From assembly GCA_014529385.2 (NCBI GenBank), contig CM043964.1, positions 6,231,997 to 6,295,996 of the forward strand: a DNA stretch of 64,000 nucleotides, given 5' to 3'. Position numbers and translations under genes: made by a program. The notes under the pieces are model-generated. The model ran no database searches. It had not been told where the DNA came from and saw only the letters and a list, made by a program, of their open reading frames with translations. This document shows, in pieces, positions 23,691 through 38,634 of the stretch; the stretch's first letter is position 1; the number at the start of each line of letters is the position of its first letter. The DNA is from Adiantum capillus-veneris. Taxonomy: Eukaryota > Streptophyta > Polypodiopsida > Polypodiales > Pteridaceae.

Positions 23691-26048
23691 CTTGATCGCT
23701 TCAACTTTTGCAGGATCCATTCTGACACCATCCTTTGAGACAATGTGTCCCAGAAAGTGAATCTCTTCCAGAAAGAACTCACTTTTCTTTGCATTGATGA
23801 GCAACCTATGACTGCGTAGCTCTTTGAACACAATGGCTAAGTGATGCCTATGCTCCTCTTCATTCTTTGAGTAGACTATCATGTCATCAAAGAATGTACC
23901 AACAAACTGCTGGTGTGGACGGAAAATTCTGTCCATCATCCTATTGAACGTAGCAGGAGCATTTGTGAGACCAAAGGGCATCACTAAAAATTCGTAAAGG
24001 CCAAACGTTGTTCTAAAAGCAGTCTTGTGCACATCCTCTGATCTAATGCGGATCTGATGGTACCCACTCTTTAGATCTATCCTGCTAAACATAGCTGCTC
24101 CTTCTAATTTGTCCATAATATCATCAATTCTAGGTATAGGAAACCTATTCTTGATGGTATTCTTGTTCAGTGCACGGTAGTTGATGCACATACGCCATGA
24201 GCCATCCTTTTTCTGCACCAACAACACTGGAGAACAGAATGGAGATGAACTGGGCTGAATCAGCCCCTTTTCTAACAACTCCTGTACTTGGCCCATTATC
24301 TCTTTCTGCTGAGCCGCACTAACCCTGTACGGAGGCTTATTTGGTGGGCTACTGCCTGGCACCAAATCTATCGCATGGTCCTCGGGTCTCTCTGGCGGTA
24401 ATTGAGACGGTAATGAATCGGAAAAACAGTCACTATACTGTTGTAAAAACATTGACCTTTCTTTATCTAGCATAGATAAATTTGATTCATCACAATCTGA
24501 CACTTCACGTGCAAAAACCAAGTACGCAGAAAGATGCTTTTTCATTACAGAAGTAATAGCAGAAGTTGATACAGTAGGAATAGACTCCCCTTTAAGCTTT
24601 ACATCCAGAATGTGAGTCTTTCCCCTGCTCTGTACAGTGATCTTTTTGTTGTAGGCATCCATGACTCCCTGTACACGAAACAACCAAGGAATACCTAACA
24701 ACACATCACATCCGTCCAGTGGCATGATGTAAAATTCTTCAGCATCTACATAGGACTGGATATGTAGACGCAACTTTCCAATGATGGGCGTCACAGCCTC
24801 TGTATGGCCAGGACATGCCAAACCTGCCTCTGCTGTATACCCCATCTCTTCAGGTCTGATTCCCAACTTTGAAGCCAATTCTGGGGAAATAAAGTTGGCT
24901 TTTGCACCTGGATCAAAGAAGATAAGCACTGTTTGATCCCTAACCTTTCCCCATGCTCTGCAAAGCTCACTTGCATCCGAATTTGGCTTATCGCCCACCA
25001 TATCTGGCACTAGACCATCCATGGGCTTCTTTCCTTTCTTGTCTTCCTTGTCATCAGAATCAGCTGGCCTTTTCTTTGTAGGACAGTTGTAAGCAATGTG
25101 GCCAGGCTGCTCACATATAAAGCATTTGTTCTCTGTCCTCAGGACCTTCTTTTGCTCTTCTGACTTGCGAGGAAAACGTCTTTTCCATTTCTTTGCTGGT
25201 CCTTTTTCTGATTCAGCCGTAGCTTTGTCTTTCCCTGCGTTGGCTGACTCCTGAGTCCCTTTAGGAGCCTCATTGGGAACGTGCTTCTTGGCTGAATTTT
25301 TCTTGCCCGATCCTGCCTTGACGCCAGTGTTAAATTCACAATCTTCTCCCTTGAGCAAACCATTGCCAGTGTTTGCTACCTCGATGAGCTGCGTCAAAGT
25401 AGTGACTTTTGTCTTCGTGCAGTATTTTCTCAATCCTTTGGGTAGGCCACAACAGTATTTTTCAATCTGTTCTGTCAATGGCACAAACCTATAGGAAGTT
25501 ACTGGAAGTAGAGCTTTCCAAAAATTCCAATTGTAATCATCCAGATTTCTGCAAGTGGCAGCATTTAGCTGGTGCCATTCTGTCATGACATCTGCTTCGA
25601 AATCATCAGATAACCATGCTGCTGCAAAAATTTGCCTAAAGTAAATCCATGTGGACGGAGCTTGACCTTGAAGCAATAAAGTTGTCCACCATTGTCCCGC
25701 ATTCCCTGTCAAGAAAGTGGCTGCCTTGCGGACCTTTGAAGCCTCTGTAAAGTTTCCCCCTGCATAGGCCTTGTCAAACTGCTGGAGAAATGAAAGAGCC
25801 TTCTTCCTGTCATCAAACCCTGTAAAGGTCGTGAATGTCACACCTTTGCCACCTTCTTTGTATGGAGTTGGCCTCTCCAACGGCGTTAAATTGTCATATG
25901 GAAGTGACTGAAACATGGGAACACTATTAGGGTTCATCTGTGTTCCTTGGCCGCTATTAACTTGACCTGAAAATGCCATATTTGGCTGATGATTTGTAAT
26001 TCCAGCCATACCAAAATTTGCTTGTGGCATCCCAAATTGGCCCTGAGT
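23676..26048 (-). pseudogene. Gypsy-1 gag C-terminus, protease and reverse transcriptase
   Basis: This is a 784-codon open stretch. The gag domain covers about residues 40-230 (FTTFTGFDDRKKALSFLQQF, GNAGQWWTTLLLQG). A CCHC knuckle CFICEQPGHIAYNC lies near 25085-25126. The protease motif is FFDPGAKANFI, with D-P-G where D-S/T-G is usual. RT has [62 protein letters not shown] and the catalytic TFFDDMIVYSK. The frame is continuous with the upstream gag across the TAG at about 26052. It ends early because of the frameshift near 23690. Confidence 0.93.
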
Positions 26049-26051
26049 GCT

Positions 26052-26681
26052 CTAAAACCCTAGTTGCATACCCATGACACTGTACATGGGGTTAGGCATC
26101 ATCGTTTTAGCACCCCCAAACACTGTTCCTGGCGTGTAAAACTGATTTCCAGGTGCATGACCAGCCATGCTCTGGAATACCGATCCACCTCCAAAATAGC
26201 CAGGGTGTACTGAAGGTGGTGGGAAGACCTGTTGCATAGCCTGTAAGTTGCTTCCCTGCCCATTAGAACCAGCTATAGGCTGCTGAAAAGTGGTTGGCTG
26301 AACTGGTAGAGCTTGAAATACTGGCATCTCAGTCACCTGTTCTTGCACCTTAGGCACAGGTTGTGGAGACTGCATGTTCTCCGTTAAGTGTATAGGTGTT
26401 TCCCTTGATTGTGCAGTATGAATCACCTGTGCTCGAGCCTTAACAGGCTTTTGAATATGATCCAGTGACACAACTTGCTGAGACGGAACAGGAGGTTGCA
26501 GAAAGGCTAAAAACCTCCGATTCTGCATTACTTGTGTGAACATAGCCACAGCAGTAGCCAACTGGGTCCTGAATATATCGTCATCTGTCTGTGGTGGTCT
26601 TGAGGACTCACCCACTTCATGTGTCTGTTGACCCTGTGAAGAGGAAACCTCTTCAGTCACATCATCTGGTCTGTCAGCCAT
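26052..26681 (-). pseudogene. Gypsy-1 gag N-terminus ending at an in-frame TAG
   Basis: The chosen start is MADRPDDVTEE at 26681. An earlier in-frame ATG at 26732 is also open. The region is rich in Gln and Pro with no recognisable fold and precedes the gag core in the same frame. The TAG at 26052 is followed immediately by STQGQFGMPQANFG, so the frame simply continues. The stop is best read as a mutated Gln codon. Programmed read-through is possible but unsupported. Confidence 0.75.
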
Positions 26682-26770
26682 AATTACAATTCCCTGTGTC
26701 TGGTCTATGATCCCCTGTGTCTTCAAGCCCAAAACTGACCAAGGCTCACTTCTATGGGAAAAAGTGATTT

Positions 26771-26789
26771 AATCCCGTCGATGGAACCA
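26771..26789 (-). promoter_or_regulatory. Gypsy-1 primer-binding site
   Basis: TGGTTCCATCGACGGGATT abuts the 5' LTR end on the minus strand. It begins TGG, complementary to a tRNA CCA end. The tRNA is not certain. The complement resembles the 3' end of tRNA-Glu with mismatches. Confidence 0.7.
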
Positions 26790-28293
26790 TGAAACCGGCC
26801 TGTTCAATCCAAAAAGGGCGGTAGACTTTACTTTAAACCTTGATTTAGCTTTCATCCATTATTAGTCGTCTATTTTACCTGTACTTTCAAGACACAACAA
26901 AGGGGAGAGGGATACAAGCTGCTAGATTGCACCTGTATGAGTAGACGGACACCAGATTGGCCCCTAACTTAGGCGCCCCTTTCGGTATTTCTTTATTGTT
27001 CAAAAGAGGGAATAAACGTTGTGGTTCCCTACAAGCTGCCCCGCACAAACTCGGCTGAATTTCCACTGTTCCAGCCCGATTTCGGCAGCATAACTGTACT
27101 AGAACCCTTCACAGTCAGTATTCCCACGCATTGATTGACTTTCCCGACGCATACGGGCAATTGACTTTCCCGACGCATACGGGCACTTTGCAAAACCTGG
27201 CGAGAATCTGCAGCACGCTGAATTCTCTGTTTTCAGCCCTGAAAATGCGCCAGATCACCTGTACAGCGGTCCCCTTGTGTCCCCGAACCTCCTGGGGGTA
27301 TTAGGGTCCGTTTAGGGCCAAAACCCTAAACCTGCAAAAATACACAGCAGGCTGTAATTTACTGTTTCGGGCTCTGTTTCGCGTGCCGGTCGCATCCTTA
27401 GCAAGTCCTCGAGCTCCCGCACCTGTAGGGCTACTTGCTCTTTGAATCGGACGAGATTTCTGGCGTGAAACCTCTCCGAATTCACATGTACCTGCGGGGG
27501 GATTAGCCGCTAGCTAATCCGATACCTGTGCAAGAGGCTCTTGCCTCGGCAATCGCGCATGAACCCACACAACTGTACATTGGTCAAATGAAGAGCCCAC
27601 TAGAAGGGCATAACATACTGCCAAAGGGGAGAGAGAGGGCAGTGCGTAGCGTGCAGGGCATCACTCCTGGCACCGCACTGTACATAGGAGGGAAAGCAAG
27701 CACTCCATAGCTCTTAACCTGTGACAGACACTTGCAAAATGAGCCTCCCAGCTATAAATCACGTTTTTGCCTTCTCTATAAGTAGTAAACTGGCCTCAGA
27801 GTGCCAAGTGTCACTCATTTGTGCATTTTCCCGCTTTAGACCCTCGGGTCTAAAAATATCTCACCTGCAACCTCTGTTGACTTGGCCACAGAGTAACAAA
27901 ATGATCCCCATGTCAAACTGCACGTAATGACGCGAAGACATTTTCAGGTCCCAAAATAGCAGTTCTCTAAATTTTAGGAGATGCTGCCATTGTATCTTTC
28001 TAGGTCATCCGACCCTCTTTGTACACTGCGGCCACATCCAGAACTGAAATGTAGCCTCTGTAGCAAAGGACTCCACTTTGGCTAGTCAATGACCCCACTT
28101 GGCTAACCATAGTCCTTGTCCAACCTTAGTGCTCTCTTGCCCTCAGGCCTGGACTCCCTCTGGACAGTTCCACACTAGCTATGCAATGCAGGGCAGTTAG
28201 ATTTCCCGAGGGGTGTTTCCAAAAAGTGAAAGTAAATAGATAATAAGAAAGAAATCAACAAAAAGGATAGATAGTAGTCACACGCTGGTGACA
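26790..28293 (-). repeat. Gypsy-1 5' LTR (1504 bp)
   Basis: It is homologous to 19569-21046. The length difference of 26 bp is fully explained by a tandem duplication at 27134-27185. It keeps four exact ACCTGTA copies; the fifth is ACATGTA. Confidence 0.95.
27134..27185. repeat. 26-bp tandem duplication in the 5' LTR of gypsy-1
   Basis: The unit ATTGACTTTCCCGACGCATA plus CGGGCA occurs twice (27134-27159 and 27160-27185), but only once in the other LTR. It therefore arose after insertion, or during the last replication cycle. Confidence 0.95.
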
Positions 28294-33554
<5,261 letters not shown>

Positions 33555-33678
33555 TCATGCAACGTGCCGCTCTACAATCACCACCCGACCATCTCTGTAG
33601 AAGGCTATCTTTTCCTTCTCCCTTGCCGTTGTAATCTCTGGCATTACCTCTCTCATATGTGCAAGCTATCAGAGAGTA
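33555..33678 (-). pseudogene. LINE K ORF1, last about 40 codons (beyond gypsy-2)
   Basis: The minus strand reads AHMREVMPEITTAREKEK then IAFYRDGRVVIVERHVA and a TGA at 33555-33557. The wording (promote-to-end pattern ...AR..K..FYRDGRVVI...) matches the C-terminus of LINE ORF1 proteins that follow an RRM and a DDLT motif. The DDLT part is at 40216-40240 on the other side of gypsy-2. The target duplication GAGTA (33674-33678) marks the join. ORF2 opens about 20 bp downstream. Confidence 0.75.
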
Positions 33679-34654
33679 TGTAACATTTAATGGCCTAAAA
33701 TCTTTTGTGTAGCGGAATTTAGCATGAACATAGTGGGCATTTCATTAGAGTTGATTCCTAATGAGAATTACAAGAGTGCTTGGGTGGAGAGAGCAACAAA
33801 AAGCATAACACCTAGTTAGATAGCATCGACAATACTTTCAAAAGAAAGAGCAATTAAGCTATTGACAACAGTTGAGGACCGGATTTGCATGGAGCCGGTC
33901 CCCCCTCCAAAAGGCTTTGTATCATGGTTTCTCCCATCAAGAGAGACATTGTACAATACAATTCTTTGTGTTCCTTCAAGACTAGCTAGTGCAATGAAGA
34001 TGGAAGCTTCATACACCAAGCAAAACACTTAATCAAACACAACTTGAATTATCCCCGTTCTCAGACCCAAGACCTCACACACCTTCGAAGATGGTGAGAG
34101 CTAGCAGGGTATGAGAGTAGATTGAGAGGAAAAAGAAGTATCTTACGAGAAAGAAGTACATCTCCTCACATAATCACTCATATTAGCATAGCTTAGCTTA
34201 GTAATTAGCTTGGTAGAGAAGATGAGCATGCATTGAAGCTTGGCTCTTGGTTGGATTTGCATCCACATGCCAAGAGAGTGTTGATGTAGGCTTCTATCTC
34301 ACAAGCTTGGAGTAGGTGATGAGCTCTCCATTAAAGCTTGGGAGGAGATAGAGTATTTTCCCTTCACACATGGTCAAGTGTGAGAGTGTGTGTGTCAATG
34401 CCAAGCAAAAATCAGCCCCCTCCCTCTCTTGGGCGAGCCCTAGCTGCTAAATAAGTCTGGCTTTTGCCTCATTGGACCTTCCCAGGTCAAGCCAATAGGG
34501 ATTAAGCAGCATAAGTGATAGCCTTCTGACATGTGTCCCCCTTTCCCCTTTTGTGAGAGCTTTAGGTAATTAAATAATTAAACTAAACTCTCATTGGACC
34601 CCTTTGCCTCCTGGCCAATAGGAATCAGGCAAGCCATGGGGCTCCTGAATGCTC
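33679..34654 (-). repeat. Gypsy-2 3' LTR, truncated
   Basis: It starts TGTAACATTTAATGG and is collinear with 38635-39609. It stops at TGAATGCTC, after which RNase H coding sequence follows. The terminal 614 bp of the LTR are missing. Two of the four ATTGG/CCAATAG pairs remain (34471/34492 and 34593/34615). Confidence 0.95.
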
Positions 34655-37600
34655 TTCCCTAATGCAAGGGCTGAAATCACATCTCTAAAATCGGGATCAA
34701 TAGCATACTCATCTATCATTAAAGATAGATCATTGTGAGTTGCTATGGAAACCGCATTCACTCTCGGTCGTCTTGAGAGTGCATCGGCTACTTGATTATG
34801 CTTGCCAGCAATGTGAGCAATATGAAAATGAAATTGCGAAAGGAAATTTGCCCACCTCATTTGTTTGTCGGAGAGTTTGGTCTGCGTCATGAAGTACTTA
34901 AGACTTTGGTGATCCGTTCGCAGAATGAAAGGAGTCCCCAATAAATAGTGCTTCCATGAGTCTAAGGCATGTAGAACTGCAAGGAGTTCTTTTTCGTATA
35001 TGCCTAGAGCTTGCTCAACAGGGTCGAGCCTTCGACTCTCATAGCCTATGGCGTGCCCTTCTTGGAGCAGAACAGCCCCAAGGCAATCACCACAAGCATC
35101 ACATTGGACCTCAAATGGTTTTGAGAGATCCGGTAGTGTAAGCACAGGTTGAGAGATAAGCTTTTCTTTAAGCTTTTCGAAAGCATTGTTCTCCTTAGCA
35201 GACCACGTATACCTAACATTTTTCTTTGTTAGGTCATGTAATGGTCCCACAATTTGTGAGAACTTTTCTATGAAGCGTATATAGTATGCACACATACCTA
35301 TAAAGCTTCTTAGTTCATGAAGATTCTTTGGTTTAGGCCATCCTTTTATTACCTCTAACTTGGATGGATCCATTTGGATTCCATCTTGAGAGATAATGTG
35401 ACCTAAATATTGAATCTCTTGCAAGAAAAATTCACTTTTCTTTCGATTAACATAAAGTTTATTCTCTCTTAAAACTTGAAATATTACCTGGAGGTGTTGC
35501 TTGTGTTCCTCTAATGAATTAGAGTAGATGATAATATCATCAAAGAACACTCCAGTGAAGGTTCGATGAGGTCTGAACAGCTTCTCCATCAAGTGGTTAA
35601 ATGTGGCTGGTGCATTAGTCAAGCCAAAAGGCATGACAATGTATTCGTAAAGACCAAATGTAGTACGAAATGCGGTCTTTACAATGTCTTGATCAACTAT
35701 CCTTATTTGATGATAGCCACTTTTTAGGTCAATCCTACTGAAGTAGGTCGATCCTTGTAGCTTATCAAATAGGTCTTCTACCCGTGGAACGGGAAACCTA
35801 TTCTTGATAGTGATCCTATTTAGTGCTCTATAGTCGACACACATACGATATGTGCCGTCTTTCTTTTGCACTAATAGCACAGGTGAGCAAAATGGAGATG
35901 AGCTAGGCCTAACCATGCCCTTCTCAATTAACTCATGCACTTGCCGCATAATCTCCTCTTGTTGAGCTTGAGAAACTCTATAAGGAGGTTTGTTAGGCGG
36001 TGAACTTCCTGGAAGAAGTTCAATTGCATGGTCGTCATTACCTCGTTTAGGAGGTAGCTCACAAGGGATGTCGTCAATAAAGACATCTTGAAACCCCTTG
36101 AGAAAATTGGATAACTCTAATTCCTTTTGGTTGCTTTTATTTTCTTTTGCTAAAGCATTAGGTTCATTTTGAGAATCTTTAACAAAAATCATGTACACGG
36201 AAATAGAGCTCTTTATTGACTTGTTGAAAGCTGGTGTATGTACAATGGGGATGGTGTTACCCATCTCCCTAGCATCTATATACATGTCCTTTTCCCTGAA
36301 CTTAAAGGAGATTCTCCTTTCAGGAAATTTAACATGGGCAGCCAGACGGTCAAACCATGGTGCCCCTAGGATTACATCCTCATGCTTGAGAGGAGAGATA
36401 AAGAATTCCTCTTTGTCCACATAGCCTTGGACATGAAGCCTCAATTTCCCGATTAAGGGAGTGACTGAAGCTTCTTGCCCCTTGAAGGCACTGTCTGCGG
36501 GTAGGATATCTCCCATCTCGTAAGATTGTATGCCTAGCTTGGTGGCTAACTCCATAGATATAAAATTGTGAGTAGAACCAGGGTCAAAGAGAATAAAAGC
36601 ATCATGTTCTCTTACCTTTCCCCAAGCATGGCATAGAGGAGATCCTTTGTGGTGAGTTTGGTGAATCTCCTCCTCTTGGATTTCAACCAAAGAAGCTCTA
36701 GGAGGATCTTGGCGGTTGTTCTTTTGGGGACAAGCGCGGTACGCATGCCCTTGTTCGCCGCACTTGAAACACCGGTTATCTTTACGATAACGCTCAAGCT
36801 CTTCAGGAGAGAGTTTATTCTTTCCTTTGTAAACTCCCTTCTCTTTAGCTTTGTTGGAATTGCCCTTAGGAGACTTTTGGACATTGTCCTTCCCCTTAGG
36901 CTCATTGGAACCCTTGTTTTCCGGGGGCTTATTATTTCTTTTACCCCCCGTTTGGAAGTTGATTCGCGAGGCCACCATAGTATGGTGTATTACCGCCGAT
37001 ATGGTACGTGGCCTTTGGGAGTTGACATACTCCGCCATTTCTTCGGTTAAGCCCGCACAAAATTGTTGCTTTTGCTCTCCAAAATCCAACTTTTTGAAGA
37101 CAGTGGCTTTGAGTTGTAGGTCCCAAAACTTGTCTACATATTTGTGGATGGATTCATTGGGAGAGAGCTTTAAGCTTCGCCATTCGGTGAGTACTTTGTC
37201 TTTGGCATCGGTGGCCAAAAATTGCTTCATAATGGAAGCTCTTAAAGCCTTCCATGTTCGTGGAGCTTCACCGTTGGCTCGTAGGCTAGACCACCATTGT
37301 CTGGCGGACTTTTGAAAGTGCATAGCTACATGGCGTAGCTTAGAGGACTCCGTGAAGCCCTCATCTCCAAACGCCGCATCGAATTGCTGGATAAAGGCCA
37401 AAACTTTGTCTGTAGCACCGAAGGTGCCATCATAGGTAAGGAAAGAGATGCTCTTCCCTCCCTCTTTGAATTTCTTCAGCTTGGATGACCTCTTCCATGC
37501 GGCATAGCATTTTCTATGGCCTCTTCTTTTTGATGGTTCAAAAGTTGCACCATCACTTTCTTCAGAAGATGAAGAATTTGAAGAAGGTGGAGAAGAGGGT

Positions 37601-38217
37601 GACCTCTTTCTCGCCTTTTTTTTGTCTTGATCTTTGTCGTCTTCACCATAGCTTTCATAAGAGGAAGAGGATGAAGAAGATGGAGCAGAGGGTGTCCTCT
37701 TTCTCGCCTTTTTCTTCTCTTGCTTTTTATCATCCCTCTTTGAATTATGGCGTGGAGAAGAGTGTGATGGTCTTCTCCGCTTTGGTGGTGATGGAGAGCG
37801 TTTAGCCCGCCGTCTTCGTGGAGCCATCTCCGCCGAGGTGGCGGGAGACTCGCTTCTTTCTCGTTCCTTCGGTGGAGGCTCTTGAGTTCTCCTTTGGGAA
37901 GGAGATGCATCATCAAGAAGTAAGTTCTTGAGCCCTTCATATGGATTCTCTTCTTCTTCCCGAATCGGAGAGAGACCTCTTTTGGTAGTCTCACAAGGAG
38001 GCTTCCTAGGTGTTCTCTCGTCATGGTGATGAGCTTGGAGAATCCCGTGAGCACGGAGCTGCCGTTGCACTTCACTTTGGAGAGATGGATTGCCCATGGC
38101 TTGTTGAAGCCTAGAAACAAGATAATTAACAAGCATTGAAGCATCATTAGTAGCTTGCTCATGAGCAAAATCAAAGTTATCAACATTAATTTCACTCTCT
38201 TTAATATTGTCAGCCAT
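34591..38217 (-). CDS. Gypsy-2 gag-protease-RT-RNase H (1208 aa, C-terminally truncated)
   Basis: The frame is uninterrupted from the ATG at 38217. It opens with an acidic leader. A strongly basic Arg/Ser region follows (APRRRRAKRSPSPPKRRRPS), with two related modules KKKARKRTPSAP and KKKARKRSPSSP. The gag domain is FLTYDGTFGATDKVLAFIQQF, with KSARQWWSSLRANG. Then come a CCHC knuckle CFKCGEQGHAYRAC, the protease LFDPGSTHNFIS (D-P-G), RT ([40 protein letters not shown]) and RNase H (VQCDACGDCLGAVL, EKELLAVLHAL, TDHQSLKYF, VADALSRRP). The last 18 or so residues are translated LTR sequence created by the deletion. Integrase is absent, so the element would need help in trans. Confidence 0.93.
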   Translation of the reverse strand: MADNIKESEINVDNFDFAHEQATNDASMLVNYLVSRLQQAMGNPSLQSEVQRQLRAHGILQAHHHDERTPRKPPCETTKRGLSPIREEEENPYEGLKNLLLDDASPSQRRTQEPPPKERERSESPATSAEMAPRRRRAKRSPSPPKRRRPSHSSPRHNSKRDDKKQEKKKARKRTPSAPSSSSSSSYESYGEDDKDQDKKKARKRSPSSPPSSNSSSSEESDGATFEPSKRRGHRKCYAAWKRSSKLKKFKEGGKSISFLTYDGTFGATDKVLAFIQQFDAAFGDEGFTESSKLRHVAMHFQKSARQWWSSLRANGEAPRTWKALRASIMKQFLATDAKDKVLTEWRSLKLSPNESIHKYVDKFWDLQLKATVFKKLDFGEQKQQFCAGLTEEMAEYVNSQRPRTISAVIHHTMVASRINFQTGGKRNNKPPENKGSNEPKGKDNVQKSPKGNSNKAKEKGVYKGKNKLSPEELERYRKDNRCFKCGEQGHAYRACPQKNNRQDPPRASLVEIQEEEIHQTHHKGSPLCHAWGKVREHDAFILFDPGSTHNFISMELATKLGIQSYEMGDILPADSAFKGQEASVTPLIGKLRLHVQGYVDKEEFFISPLKHEDVILGAPWFDRLAAHVKFPERRISFKFREKDMYIDAREMGNTIPIVHTPAFNKSIKSSISVYMIFVKDSQNEPNALAKENKSNQKELELSNFLKGFQDVFIDDIPCELPPKRGNDDHAIELLPGSSPPNKPPYRVSQAQQEEIMRQVHELIEKGMVRPSSSPFCSPVLLVQKKDGTYRMCVDYRALNRITIKNRFPVPRVEDLFDKLQGSTYFSRIDLKSGYHQIRIVDQDIVKTAFRTTFGLYEYIVMPFGLTNAPATFNHLMEKLFRPHRTFTGVFFDDIIIYSNSLEEHKQHLQVIFQVLRENKLYVNRKKSEFFLQEIQYLGHIISQDGIQMDPSKLEVIKGWPKPKNLHELRSFIGMCAYYIRFIEKFSQIVGPLHDLTKKNVRYTWSAKENNAFEKLKEKLISQPVLTLPDLSKPFEVQCDACGDCLGAVLLQEGHAIGYESRRLDPVEQALGIYEKELLAVLHALDSWKHYLLGTPFILRTDHQSLKYFMTQTKLSDKQMRWANFLSQFHFHIAHIAGKHNQVADALSRRPRVNAVSIATHNDLSLMIDEYAIDPDFRDVISALALGKSIQEPHGLPDSYWPGGKGVQ

Positions 38218-38620
38218 TCTAACAACTTTTAGGTGTAAACTTTTTAGGTGTACTTTGGCACTTCAAGCCCTAGTTGCTACTCCTCTTTACCCCTTTAGAA
38301 AAAGCACTCAAGCTACTGTACCCGCGGCTCGAATACCATTAATTGCAAGGAATAGAAGAGAGGGTCTTTCGACACCAAAACAGCACCGGCTCCTGTCAAG
38401 CTTCTAATAGCTCAATAGTGGTTAAGCCGTAGGCAAGCCCCGTAGGACTCCACTATTAAGACCATAGATCTCGACGGTGATGCCCCGTTAACTGCACAAA
38501 GGCAGGCGCACTAAAAGGCTGAAAAATCCCTATTCTACTTACTCACAGGCAATTAATAATACCAACCATTTGTAGCTAGCTTGAGGACCTCCCTTCTTGA
38601 GCAAGAAAAGAGAAACCTTG
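38218..38620 (-). other. Gypsy-2 leader between primer site and gag
   Basis: This is about 400 bp of noncoding leader between the primer site and the gag ATG. Nothing else is recognisable in it. Confidence 0.7.
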
Positions 38621-38633
38621 AGCTCTGATACCA
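38621..38633 (-). promoter_or_regulatory. Gypsy-2 primer-binding site (tRNA-Met type)
   Basis: The minus strand reads TGGTATCAGAGCT one base inside the 5' LTR. This is the classical plant initiator tRNA-Met complement. Confidence 0.92.
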
Positions 38634-38634
38634 A

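Larger units (their letters stand above)
19569..28293 (-). mobile_element. Gypsy-1: Ty3/gypsy chromovirus, full length, broken ORFs
   Basis: The LTRs are 19569-21046 and 26790-28293 and run TGAAACC...GGTGACA in plus orientation. The 5-bp target duplication CTCGA lies at 19564-19568 and 28294-28298. The element reads on the minus strand: 5' LTR (right), primer site, gag-pol, polypurine tract, 3' LTR (left). It is inserted in LINE copy C between the codons for IIEEGR and the downstream YCSFVDFRK. By eye the LTRs differ at about 18 sites plus one 26-bp duplication, roughly 1.2%. It carries two in-frame TAG stops and one frameshift, so it is not autonomous. Confidence 0.95.

Noticed and set aside
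26052-26054. Programmed read-through (recoding) at the gag TAG of gypsy-1
   Set aside because: A second TAG interrupts integrase and a frameshift interrupts pol in the same copy, so mutation is the simpler explanation.
20281-27927. Small ORFs repeated in both gypsy-1 LTRs (20281, 20474, 27528, 27721)
   Set aside because: They recur because the LTR is duplicated. No motif, and they do not resemble any protein.
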